Assembly (NCBI GenBank): GCA_945907335.1
Contig: CAMDSU010000140.1
Span: forward strand, 1-5,086
Direction of reading: 5' to 3'
Length of the DNA: 5,086 nt
DNA from: Bordetella parapertussis
GTDB taxonomy: Bacteria > Pseudomonadota > Gammaproteobacteria > Burkholderiales > Burkholderiaceae_C
In this document: in pieces, positions 1 to 5,086 of the stretch
How positions within the stretch are numbered: position 1 is the stretch's first letter
How the letters are laid out: every line of letters begins with the position of its first letter
Notes under the pieces: generated by a model
The model's database searches: none
What the model was told of the DNA's origin: nothing
What the model saw: the letters and a program-made list of their open reading frames with translations, nothing else
Translations under genes and position numbers: made by a program

Positions 1-482
1 AAGTGTCATGGGGCTTGCATACACATGTACACGAGCCACTGCCGCCTTTTGCTGTCAATGGACATGGCAGCTTTGTGGCACATGTACCCACCGCAAATGG
101 CAAAGCCTGGTATGGCGGCGCGACCTTTGAGCGCAACAACGCATCCACCATGCACAGCGTACAAGCCCACGCACACAACCAACAACGACTTACACAGTTA
201 TTGCCCCAAGCCGCGCAGGCATTGCATGCGCAGTGGAACAGCGAAAGCGAACTGCATGCGTGGGTTGGCGTGCGTTGCGCATCGGTCAACCGCTTACCGA
301 AAGTTGGTCCGTTGGATGAAAAACGCTTGGCAGGTGTGCATATGTTGTCTGCCCTTGGTTCCCGAGGATTGACAACTGCCTTGTTGTGCGCCGAATACGT
401 GGCCGACCAAATAGAGGGCCGCCCGCTTACTGCTTCAGAAGCACTTTCCAAGGCCATGCAGTGTGATTTAGAAAACGCATAA
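1..482 (+). CDS. mnmC: MnmC C-terminal FAD-dependent tRNA-modification domain (5' end missing)
   Basis: This is the last 159 residues of a protein entering from the left edge; the first full codon is GTG at position 3 and the stop is TAA at 480-482. In MnmC the C-terminal FAD domain oxidatively removes the carboxymethyl group from cmnm5s2U at the wobble position of certain tRNAs, and a separate N-terminal domain then methylates the product. Visible family signs, numbered from position 3, are the opening VSWG (the usual RGQVSWG region), a GHG at 20-22, GATFER at 39-44, GVRCAS at 89-94 and the hallmark SALGSRGL at 116-123, near the flavin-binding end of this DAO-type fold. The tail after it (LCAEYVADQIEGRPL) also fits. 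Whether the methyltransferase domain is present upstream cannot be seen. An FAD oxidoreductase standing alone is the main alternative. No intrinsic terminator pointing rightwards follows the gene. Confidence 0.88.
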   Translation, partial: VSWGLHTHVHEPLPPFAVNGHGSFVAHVPTANGKAWYGGATFERNNASTMHSVQAHAHNQQRLTQLLPQAAQALHAQWNSESELHAWVGVRCASVNRLPKVGPLDEKRLAGVHMLSALGSRGLTTALLCAEYVADQIEGRPLTASEALSKAMQCDLENA

Positions 483-509
483 AAAAACGCAGCCCTTTCG
501 GACTGCGTT
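481..509 (-). terminator. Rho-independent terminator reading leftwards
   Basis: Positions 486-492 (AACGCAG) and 503-509 (CTGCGTT) form a perfect 7-bp stem. Inside it, CC at 494-495 can pair with GG at 500-501, leaving one C-A mismatch and a small loop. Seven A residues at 481-487 become a run of seven T directly after the stem on the minus strand, the classic intrinsic terminator layout. On the plus strand the stem is followed by GTGAAGCG with no T-run, so it should work poorly for mnmC. It overlaps the last two bases of the mnmC stop codon. Confidence 0.75.
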
Positions 510-619
510 GTGAAGCGACACCTTTGAACTGCGCATTTCTTTAGAAATTAACTTGACTTCTGACTGACAGAACCTGTTCGCGAGTGGTTGTATGTTTATC
601 GCCTTCTGAGTTGCGAGCT
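481..619 (-). ncRNA. Candidate minus-strand small RNA (about 140 nt)
   Basis: The left-facing terminator at 481-509 needs a minus-strand transcript, yet no convincing minus-strand gene lies to its right. A modest promoter at 626-655 would start RNA near position 619 and give a transcript of about 140 nt. Inside it, ATTTCT (535-540) and AGAAAT (543-548) form a second, AT-rich hairpin when the innermost pair is left open. I do not recognise the sequence as a known RNA family. The alternatives are a longer transcript started further right, or a terminator left over from a lost gene. Confidence 0.25.
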
Positions 620-625
620 TTGAAC

Positions 626-655
626 AATTTACGTTACCAAAAAAACCATACACAA
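626..655 (-). promoter_or_regulatory. Possible minus-strand promoter for the candidate small RNA
   Basis: Read on the minus strand, TTGTGT (plus 650-655) and TAAATT (plus 626-631) are separated by 18 nt and resemble sigma-70 -35 and -10 boxes with several mismatches. It is the best spaced pair I found to the right of the terminator, but matches this good occur by chance in AT-rich DNA. Confidence 0.2.
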
Positions 656-669
656 ATGGATTGGCAGGG

Positions 670-750
670 TTATCCCAGTGCCGCCAATTCAGCCATCAGT
701 TTTTGTTGCTGCCATTCAATAAATGTACTTATATCTAATTGACATATAGC
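670..750 (-). pseudogene. Possible 3' remnant of a minus-strand gene
   Basis: A minus-strand frame is open from 750 and stops at TAA (plus 670-672). Its end translates to FIEWQQQKLMAELAALG, which reads like an amphipathic protein C-terminus. It has no usable start: the only in-frame ATG leaves nine residues, and a TGA closes the frame immediately upstream (plus 751-753). Just after the stop, GGCA-CT-GGG-ATAA-CCC-TGCC can form a short hairpin. This could be the tail of a gene truncated by rearrangement, but at 26 codons chance is a serious alternative, and I cannot assign a family. Confidence 0.15.
730..748 (+). promoter_or_regulatory. Candidate LysR-type regulator (CysB-like) binding site
   Basis: TATAT at 730-734 and ATATA at 744-748 form an AT-rich inverted repeat around a 9-nt centre, which contains the T-N11-A arrangement typical of LysR-family operators. 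Its centre, position 739, lies about 63 nt before the transcription start predicted from the promoter at 767-795. LysR-type activators usually place their recognition site near -65. Sulfate-assimilation operons in proteobacteria are commonly activated by LysR-type CysB or relatives, so a CysB-like protein is the natural candidate. This is inference: no regulator gene is in the window and AT-rich dyads arise easily. Confidence 0.35.
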
Positions 751-766
751 TCAAACTAAAAAGTAG

Positions 767-795
767 TTGGTCAAGCTAGGGGCGCCCCTTATATT
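767..795 (+). promoter_or_regulatory. Likely promoter of the tauE-cysI-DUF934-cysH-cysD operon
   Basis: TTGGTC (767-772) and TATATT (790-795) are separated by exactly 17 nt and resemble a sigma-70 promoter with a good -10 and an imperfect -35, as expected where an activator is needed. Transcription would begin at about 801-803, only a few bases before the ATG at 805, making the message leaderless or nearly so. A TTGACA at 739-744 is a better -35 box but has no acceptable -10 at 16-18 nt. Confidence 0.45.
778..789. repeat. Perfect 12-bp palindrome within the promoter spacer
   Basis: AGGGGCGCCCCT is a perfect inverted repeat lying between the -35 and -10 boxes of the proposed promoter. It is a GC-rich island in an AT-rich region. 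With no unpaired centre it is unlikely to be an RNA hairpin and would fit a dimeric protein's binding site better. Its presence is read directly; any operator role is inferred. Confidence 0.6.
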
Positions 796-804
796 CCTGC
801 GCTT

Positions 805-1605
805 ATGGAAAATTTCTCATTCGCTTTTGTGCTCGCCGGGTTTGTTGTCGGCGTGATCGTAGGCCTGACAGGAGTCGGAGGCGGCTCTTTGATGACACCT
901 TTGCTGATCTTCGGATTCGGCATCAAGCCTGCGCTTGCAGTCGGCACCGATTTGCTTTTTGCAGCAGCCACCAAATTCGGTGGCTTGCTCAATTTCGCGC
1001 GTCAACGCATCATTCCTTGGCGTGTGGTGTTCAGTCTCAGCTTGGGAAGCGTTCCGGCCGCCGTCGTTACGCTGGCGGTGCTGCACCATTTCGGCACCTC
1101 CAATCCCACGGTGCAACACGCGATCACCTTCACGCTCGGCATTGCCTTGTTGCTTACAGCGGCAGCCACGCTTTACAAAGCGATACGCGGTCCTTTGCGA
1201 CGCCAAGACAATGCTGAAAATGAAGAGCTTGCACCTGCAGACACCACAAGCCATCCTTGGATGCCTGTGGTGTTCGGTGCGGTCATTGGTGTACTGGTCA
1301 CGCTCACATCGGTGGGTGCGGGTGCCATCGGTGTCACTGTGTTGATGTTGCTTTACCCGCAACTCCCGCTGCCGCGCATCGTCGCTGCCGACATTGCGTA
1401 TGCAGTGCCACTAACGCTGGTCGCCGGTTTGGGTCATGCCTCCCTCGGCACGGTGGACTGGAGCCTGTTGGGCATGTTGCTCATCGGTTCCTTGCCCGGC
1501 ATCTGGCTGGGTTCTCACCTCGTTACCAGAGTGCCTGAACGTTTTATCCGCTCCGCCTTGTCTGTTTTGCTGGCTTGGGCTGGCACCAAATTGATTTTGA
1601 TCTGA
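805..1605 (+). CDS. TSUP-family (TauE/SafE) sulfur-oxyanion permease
   Basis: This 266-residue integral membrane protein belongs to the TauE/SafE (TSUP, formerly DUF81) family, whose members move sulfite, sulfate or sulfur-containing organic acids across the inner membrane. About eight hydrophobic segments fall in two halves around a polar loop at residues 128-151. The halves show the family's internal duplication: GLTGVGGGSLMTPLL at 20-34 with AVGTDLLFAAATK at 45-57, then TLTSVGAGAIGVTVL at 166-180 with IVAADIAYAVPL at 192-203. Length is normal for the family. ATG 805 is the first possible start: the frame is closed by TAA at 757-759 and contains no other start codon. No Shine-Dalgarno sequence precedes it. 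It leads the operon, 6 nt ahead of cysI. Known relatives include a sulfite exporter acting with taurine breakdown and the sulfate importer CysZ of Corynebacterium glutamicum, encoded with cys genes. Context therefore allows sulfate import or sulfite export, and sequence alone does not decide. Confidence 0.9.
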   Translation: MENFSFAFVLAGFVVGVIVGLTGVGGGSLMTPLLIFGFGIKPALAVGTDLLFAAATKFGGLLNFARQRIIPWRVVFSLSLGSVPAAVVTLAVLHHFGTSNPTVQHAITFTLGIALLLTAAATLYKAIRGPLRRQDNAENEELAPADTTSHPWMPVVFGAVIGVLVTLTSVGAGAIGVTVLMLLYPQLPLPRIVAADIAYAVPLTLVAGLGHASLGTVDWSLLGMLLIGSLPGIWLGSHLVTRVPERFIRSALSVLLAWAGTKLILI

Positions 1606-1611
1606 CACACC

Positions 1612-3414
1612 ATGTACCAATACACCGATTTCGATAAACGATTTGTCAAAGAACGCGCGACTCAGTACCGCGACCAGTTAGAGCGCAACCTCAGTGGCCG
1701 CTTGAGCGACGATGAATTCCGACCCCTGCGCTTGCAAAACGGCTGGTATGTACAACGCTATGCACCCATGTTGCGTGTGGCTGTGCCCTATGGCGAACTC
1801 AACAGTGCACAACTGCGTGTGCTGGCCACCATTGCACGCGACTACGACACACCCGAACCCGGTTTGTTTGAACGTGCACAAAACACGCAAGACGCCATTG
1901 GCGGTATTCCCGCACCTGCGCTGACCAAAAATTACGCGCATTTCACCACCCGTCAAAATCTGCAATACAACTGGATTCCGCTTCACAAAAGCGCCGATGT
2001 GATGGACTTGTTGGCCAGCGTGAACATGCATGGCATTCAAACCAGCGGTAACTGCATACGAAACATCACCAGTGACGAACGCGCCGGTGTGGCGGTCGAT
2101 GAAATCGTCGACCCGCGCCCGTTTGCAGAAATTCTGCGTCAATGGAGCACGCTGCACCCTGAGTTTGCATTTCTGCCGCGCAAATTCAAAATCGCCATCA
2201 GCGGTGCTATGGAAGACCGCGCCGCCACCGCATGGCACGACGTGGGTTTGCATGTGCAACGCAATGCAGCCGGTGAAGTCGGTTTTCGCGTCATGGTGGG
2301 CGGGGGTATGGGTCGCACACCCATCACAGCCAGCGTGATCCGTGAATTTCTTCCTTGGAACCAGATATTGAATTTTTTAGAAGCCGTGGTGCGTGTCTAC
2401 AACCGCTGGGGCCGTCGCGACAATATTTACAAAGCGCGTATCAAAATTTTGGTGAAAGCCGAAGGCCCGCGCTACAAAGAAGAAGTTGAAGCAGAATACC
2501 AGCGCATACTCACACAAGACGGTGCGCCACATACCATCACCCAAGCCGAATTCGACCGTGTCAAAGCCAACTTCGCTGCGCCTGATCTGGCGGCGCAAAC
2601 CAGTTTGTCGGCTGAATCTGTGCATCAGCAGTTGACTCAGACAGCCGATCAGAACAAAGACTTTGCTCGCTGGTTGCAACAAAACGTGGCGGTACACCGC
2701 GATCCGCATTTGCGTGTGGTCACCTTGTCTTTCAAACGCTTGGGCCAAGCACCCGGAGATGCAACAGCAGATCAATTAGATGCAGCAGCGGTTTTGGCTG
2801 ACCGCTTTTCTTCCGGTGAAGCGCGCGTAAGCCATGACCAAAATCTGGTGTTGCCTTGGGTGGCGGCGCAAGACTTGCCCGCGCTTTACGAGCAAGCCAA
2901 AGCCTTAGGACTGGCCAAACCCAATGTCCGCATGCTCACCGACATGATCGCTTGCCCCGGTGGCGACTATTGCTCTCTGGCCAACGCACGTTCACTACCC
3001 GTCTCCGCCGCCATCAGTGAACGTTATCAGGATCTGGACGAGTTGTTTGACCTGGGTGAAATCGATTTGCACATCAGCGGTTGCATCAATTCATGCGGTC
3101 ACCACCACAGCGGCCACATAGGTATTTTGGGTGTCGATAAAGACGGCAAAGAGTGGTACCAAATCACCTTAGGCGGCTCTGACGGCTCAACGCTCAGTGG
3201 TGCGCCCAAGGCCGGCAAAGTCGTTGGCCCCTCATTTTCATCTGCCGAAGTGGTGGATGTGATTGAGGCAGTTTTGCAGGTGTACACAGAGCAACGTCAC
3301 CACGGCGAAAGTTTTATTGATGCAGTCAACCGCATCGGCATCGAGCCCTTCAAAATCGCTGCCAATGCCGCCCGTCATTCATCGGATGACGAAGCCTTGA
3401 GCACCATCGACTGA
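1612..3414 (+). CDS. cysI: Assimilatory sulfite reductase, siroheme/4Fe-4S hemoprotein
   Basis: This 600-residue cytoplasmic enzyme should carry out the six-electron reduction of sulfite to sulfide for cysteine synthesis. It has the two-fold repeated architecture of the nitrite/sulfite reductase family: ferredoxin-like half-domain, siroheme domain, then both again. The substrate/siroheme arginine regions appear as FTTRQNLQYNW at 111-121 and TSGNCIRN at 144-151. The four ligands of the 4Fe-4S cluster that bridges to siroheme are C448 and C454 (ACPGGDYCS) and C491 and C495 (GCINSCGHH). All are intact. The start at ATG 1612 sits 6 nt after the permease stop, lacks a clear Shine-Dalgarno sequence and probably depends on translational coupling. 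No cysJ flavoprotein gene follows, so electrons may come from ferredoxin or another reductase. Nitrite reductases share the fold, but the neighbouring cysH and cysD make sulfite the expected substrate. Confidence 0.93.
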   Translation: MYQYTDFDKRFVKERATQYRDQLERNLSGRLSDDEFRPLRLQNGWYVQRYAPMLRVAVPYGELNSAQLRVLATIARDYDTPEPGLFERAQNTQDAIGGIPAPALTKNYAHFTTRQNLQYNWIPLHKSADVMDLLASVNMHGIQTSGNCIRNITSDERAGVAVDEIVDPRPFAEILRQWSTLHPEFAFLPRKFKIAISGAMEDRAATAWHDVGLHVQRNAAGEVGFRVMVGGGMGRTPITASVIREFLPWNQILNFLEAVVRVYNRWGRRDNIYKARIKILVKAEGPRYKEEVEAEYQRILTQDGAPHTITQAEFDRVKANFAAPDLAAQTSLSAESVHQQLTQTADQNKDFARWLQQNVAVHRDPHLRVVTLSFKRLGQAPGDATADQLDAAAVLADRFSSGEARVSHDQNLVLPWVAAQDLPALYEQAKALGLAKPNVRMLTDMIACPGGDYCSLANARSLPVSAAISERYQDLDELFDLGEIDLHISGCINSCGHHHSGHIGILGVDKDGKEWYQITLGGSDGSTLSGAPKAGKVVGPSFSSAEVVDVIEAVLQVYTEQRHHGESFIDAVNRIGIEPFKIAANAARHSSDDEALSTID

Positions 3415-3423
3415 AAGCTGAAT

Positions 3424-3795
3424 ATGCAACTGATTCCACACACTGAACAATCGGCCTTGTCCCGGGACCACGTCCTGACCTTGGCCAATGACGCAGACCC
3501 TATGCAACAAGCACTGCAAGATGTGCAAACCATTGAACTGCATTTCCCAAAATTCACCGATGGCCGCGCTTTCAGCCAAGCCTTGATGCTGCGCCGTCGC
3601 TGCAACTTCTCCGGGGACATCCGCGCGACTGGCGACGTACTGATTGACCAACTCAGCCAAATGCAACGCTGCGGTTTTTCAAGTGCCGTGCTTCGCGCCG
3701 ACCAGGACATCGCCAAAGGGCGAGAATTATTGAAACATTTCAGCGCGTTCTATCAAGGCGATGTGACTCAGCCTCAACCTTTATTTGCAAGATGA
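3424..3795 (+). CDS. DUF934 family protein (COG3749), linked to sulfite reduction
   Basis: This 123-residue soluble protein belongs to DUF934, a family found almost always beside this type of cysI and usually annotated only as probably involved in sulfite reduction. The recognisable core is LHFPKFTDGRAFSQA at 39-53, RRRCNFSGDIRATGD at 57-71, then VLIDQLSQMQRCGF at 72-85 and LRADQD at 89-94. No cofactor motif is obvious: the only cysteines are two isolated ones, in RRRCNF and QRCGF, too few for a typical iron-sulfur site. It is shorter at the N-terminus than many relatives, though this may be normal in its lineage. A GAAAG at 3413-3417 is a weak ribosome site. The gene lies in the same frame as cysI, four codons after that stop, and overlaps cysH by ATGA. 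The family assignment is firm. A role as partner, assembly factor or electron conduit for CysI is inference. Confidence 0.88.
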   Translation: MQLIPHTEQSALSRDHVLTLANDADPMQQALQDVQTIELHFPKFTDGRAFSQALMLRRRCNFSGDIRATGDVLIDQLSQMQRCGFSSAVLRADQDIAKGRELLKHFSAFYQGDVTQPQPLFAR

Positions 3796-4523
3796 AACCT
3801 GTACCCAAAGCCACCGAATTGCACGCCAAAGCCAGCGCCACGTTTGATGCCAAACTGGCTGCCACACAAGCGCAACTCAAAGCCGCTGCCGCTGAATTGC
3901 AACCGTTGAAGCAAGCCTCCAGCCTGGGCGCTGAAGACGTGGTTATCACCCACCTCATCAACAACTTGCAACTCGACATCCCCGTGTTTGTGCTGGAAAC
4001 CGGCGCTTTGCACAGTGACACATTGGCTTTGTTGGAACGCTTGCAAGCGCATTCACGCGCACCTGTGCAGGTGTACCGCCCGCAGCACGAAGCTGTCATC
4101 GCTTTTGTCAAACAACCGGGGCAGCAAGCCATTTATGAAAGCATGGCCAACCGCAAAGCCTGTTGCTCCATTCGCAAAGTCGAACCGCTGGGTCGCGCTT
4201 TGCAAAGTCAAAAAGCTTGGATCACAGGTTTGCGCCGCGAACAATCGCAAGCGCGCGCCGAAGTGTCTGCGCAAGAAAACGACATGACCAACGGCGTGCC
4301 CATCGTCAAACTCAATCCGTTGGTCGACTGGACTTGGGGCGATGTCTGGCATTACATCGCCACGCACAAGGTCGACTACAACCCACTTCACGACCAGTTT
4401 TTCCCCAGTATCGGCTGCGCGCCTTGCACCCGTGCCATCAGCCTCGGCGAAGATTTCCGCGCCGGACGCTGGTGGTGGGAAGACGAGTCCGCCAAAGAAT
4501 GCGGCTTGCATGTCAAAGCTTGA
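3792..4523 (+). CDS. cysH: Adenylyl-sulfate (APS) reductase, 4Fe-4S type
   Basis: This 243-residue PP-loop-fold enzyme reduces activated sulfate to sulfite, normally with thioredoxin or a similar thiol donor. Visible motifs are the nucleotide-binding loop SSLGAEDVV at 43-51, VFVLETGALHSDT at 65-77, ITGLRREQS at 144-152 and the catalytic ECGLH at 236-240 with C237. Crucially, C124-C125 (RKACCSIRK) and C209/C212 (GCAPCT) form the CC...CxxC pattern that binds a 4Fe-4S cluster and marks enzymes of the APS-using type (EC 1.8.4.10), unlike the cluster-free PAPS reductase of E. coli. An APS kinase would then not be needed for assimilation. The ATG is embedded in ATGA overlapping the DUF934 stop, which indicates coupled translation; no strong Shine-Dalgarno sequence is seen. 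Length is usual for the family and all key residues are present. Dual APS/PAPS use cannot be excluded. Confidence 0.94.
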   Translation: MKPVPKATELHAKASATFDAKLAATQAQLKAAAAELQPLKQASSLGAEDVVITHLINNLQLDIPVFVLETGALHSDTLALLERLQAHSRAPVQVYRPQHEAVIAFVKQPGQQAIYESMANRKACCSIRKVEPLGRALQSQKAWITGLRREQSQARAEVSAQENDMTNGVPIVKLNPLVDWTWGDVWHYIATHKVDYNPLHDQFFPSIGCAPCTRAISLGEDFRAGRWWWEDESAKECGLHVKA

Positions 4524-4586
4524 TGCCATTGACTGCACTTACATAGCTGTTGAATCAACGTAAACATGAAAAGATAAGCTTTGAAC
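4524..4586 (+). other. 63-nt cysH-cysD spacer with a short dyad
   Basis: This is the longest gap inside the operon. GTTGA at 4549-4553 and TCAAC at 4555-4559 form an 11-bp dyad around one base, too short and without a T-run to be a terminator. A TTGACT at 4529-4534 has no suitable -10 box. ATG 4566 opens a three-codon frame (Met-Lys-Arg-stop) ending at 4577, just before the cysD start; this is probably chance. I see no convincing internal promoter, so cysD is most likely co-transcribed with cysH. Confidence 0.45.
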
Positions 4587-5086
4587 ATGAATGCCAGAAA
4601 CCCCAATGAGTTGCATACCCTGAGCAACGCCCACCTAGACGCACTGGAAGAAGAAACTATTTTCATTCTGCGCGAAGTCGCTGCGGCATTCGAGAGACCC
4701 ACATTGCTGTTTTCAGGTGGCAAAGATTCTTTGGTGATGTTGAAATGCGCTGAAAAAGCCTTTGGCATCGGCCGCATCCCCTACCCGTTGTTGATGATTG
4801 ACACCGGCCACAACTTCCCCGAAGTCACCGACTTCCGCGATCTACGCGCCAAAGAGTTGGGCGCTGAATTGATTGTGCGCAGTGTTGAAGATTCCATGAA
4901 ACGCGGCACGGTGCGACTGGCGCGTCCTGACGAATCGCGCAACGTGCACCAATCGGTCACGCTGCTTGAAGCGATTGACGAATTCCGCTTTGATGCACTG
5001 ATTGGTGGCGCGCGCCGCGACGAGGAAAAAGCCCGCGCCAAAGAGCGCATCTTCAGCCACCGCGACAGCTTTGGTCAGTGGCAACC
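4587..5086 (+). CDS. cysD: Sulfate adenylyltransferase subunit 2 (3' end beyond window)
   Basis: The first 166 codons are present and the reading frame is open to the right edge; the family is usually about 300 residues, so roughly half is seen. CysD is the catalytic subunit of ATP sulfurylase, which with the GTPase CysN converts sulfate and ATP to APS and pyrophosphate in the cytoplasm. The PP-loop for ATP is LFSGGKDSLVML at 41-52. Next come MIDTGHNFPEVTDFRD at 70-85 and GGARRDEEKARAKERIFS at 140-157, both strongly characteristic of CysD. ATG 4587 is chosen because the in-frame ATG at 4566 meets a stop after three codons, and the next methionine would cut into the conserved core. The preceding sequence has no good Shine-Dalgarno match. 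The product feeds the APS reductase encoded just upstream. A cysN or cysNC gene is expected to follow. Confidence 0.94.
   Translation, partial: MNARNPNELHTLSNAHLDALEEETIFILREVAAAFERPTLLFSGGKDSLVMLKCAEKAFGIGRIPYPLLMIDTGHNFPEVTDFRDLRAKELGAELIVRSVEDSMKRGTVRLARPDESRNVHQSVTLLEAIDEFRFDALIGGARRDEEKARAKERIFSHRDSFGQWQ

Larger units (their letters stand above)
483..804. other. 322-nt intergenic region between mnmC and the sulfate-assimilation operon
   Basis: No plus-strand gene is supported here. The region is AT-richer than the flanking genes. The left third ends in a hairpin terminator reading leftwards. The middle may encode a minus-strand small RNA, or may be empty. The right third carries the apparent promoter and regulator site of the operon starting at 805. 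A 61-codon minus-strand reading frame (468-653) runs through the terminator hairpin and resembles no family I know, so I do not call it a gene. Confidence 0.7.

Noticed and set aside
619..645. tRNA-like T-loop (GTTCAAAG on the minus strand)
   Set aside because: No flanking T-stem, anticodon arm or acceptor pairing could be built around it.
468..653. 61-codon minus-strand reading frame beginning MYGFFGNV
   Set aside because: It runs straight through the terminator hairpin and its T-tract into the end of mnmC, has no recognisable family character and no ribosome site.
728..754. Divergent minus-strand promoter TTGAGC-N15-TATAAG
   Set aside because: The spacer is short at 15 nt and both boxes fall in the AT-rich dyad; no gene to the left needs it except the speculative small RNA.
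739..768. TTGACA as the -35 box of a second, upstream promoter
   Set aside because: At 16-18 nt spacing the sequence is AAGTAG, AGTAGT or GTAGTT, none close to TATAAT; the TTGACA is better explained as part of the dyad centre and right arm.
817..1362. Long minus-strand reading frame opposite the permease gene
   Set aside because: Composition is that of an antisense shadow, rich in Arg, His and Gln, while the plus strand encodes a clear TSUP protein.
1678..2259. 193-codon minus-strand reading frame opposite cysI
   Set aside because: Antisense shadow of a strongly conserved sulfite reductase, with no domain character of its own.
4549..4559. GTTGA-A-TCAAC dyad as a terminator or operator
   Set aside because: Five-bp arms with a one-base centre cannot form a stable RNA hairpin, no T-run follows, and such dyads are common by chance.
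4566..4577. Three-codon leader frame ATG AAA AGA TAA before cysD
   Set aside because: Too short to judge, no ribosome site, and no attenuator-like stems around it; probably chance.

Overview
The window looks like chromosomal DNA from a betaproteobacterium, most likely order Burkholderiales and probably Comamonadaceae-like. The basis is the gene order (TSUP permease, siroheme sulfite reductase, DUF934 protein, APS-type CysH, CysD) and the style of the proteins; this is inferred from family knowledge, not from a database search. The genes have intermediate GC content, and the one long intergenic stretch is visibly AT-richer.

Layout: positions 1-482 hold the 3' end of mnmC (the FAD-dependent tRNA-modification domain), entering from the left edge. 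Positions 483-804 are non-coding. They contain an intrinsic terminator whose T-tract faces left, so it serves a minus-strand transcript and not mnmC. They also hold a possible minus-strand small RNA, and a control region for the genes to the right: a TATAT-N9-ATATA dyad, a TTGGTC-N17-TATATT promoter and a 12-bp perfect palindrome inside the promoter spacer. From 805 to the right edge, five plus-strand genes form one tight cluster: tauE-like permease (805-1605), cysI (1612-3414), DUF934 (3424-3795), cysH (3792-4523) and the 5' part of cysD (4587-5086+). Gaps are 6, 9, -4 and 63 nt, so they are probably one operon.

How the genes work together: this is an assimilatory sulfate-reduction operon. 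CysD, with a CysN expected just beyond the right edge, activates sulfate to APS. CysH has the cysteine pattern of an iron-sulfur APS reductase and reduces APS to sulfite. CysI reduces sulfite to sulfide for cysteine synthesis. The TSUP permease moves a sulfur oxyanion across the membrane, either importing sulfate or exporting excess sulfite. The DUF934 protein is a conserved companion of this type of CysI with no settled biochemical role. No flavoprotein subunit (CysJ) is visible, so the electron donor for CysI is open.

No wholly new system is evident. The points most worth a second look are the left-facing orphan terminator and possible small RNA at 481-655, the LysR-type control region with almost no 5' leader at 730-805, the general lack of strong Shine-Dalgarno sequences in the operon, and the DUF934 gene lying in the same frame as cysI just after its stop codon.
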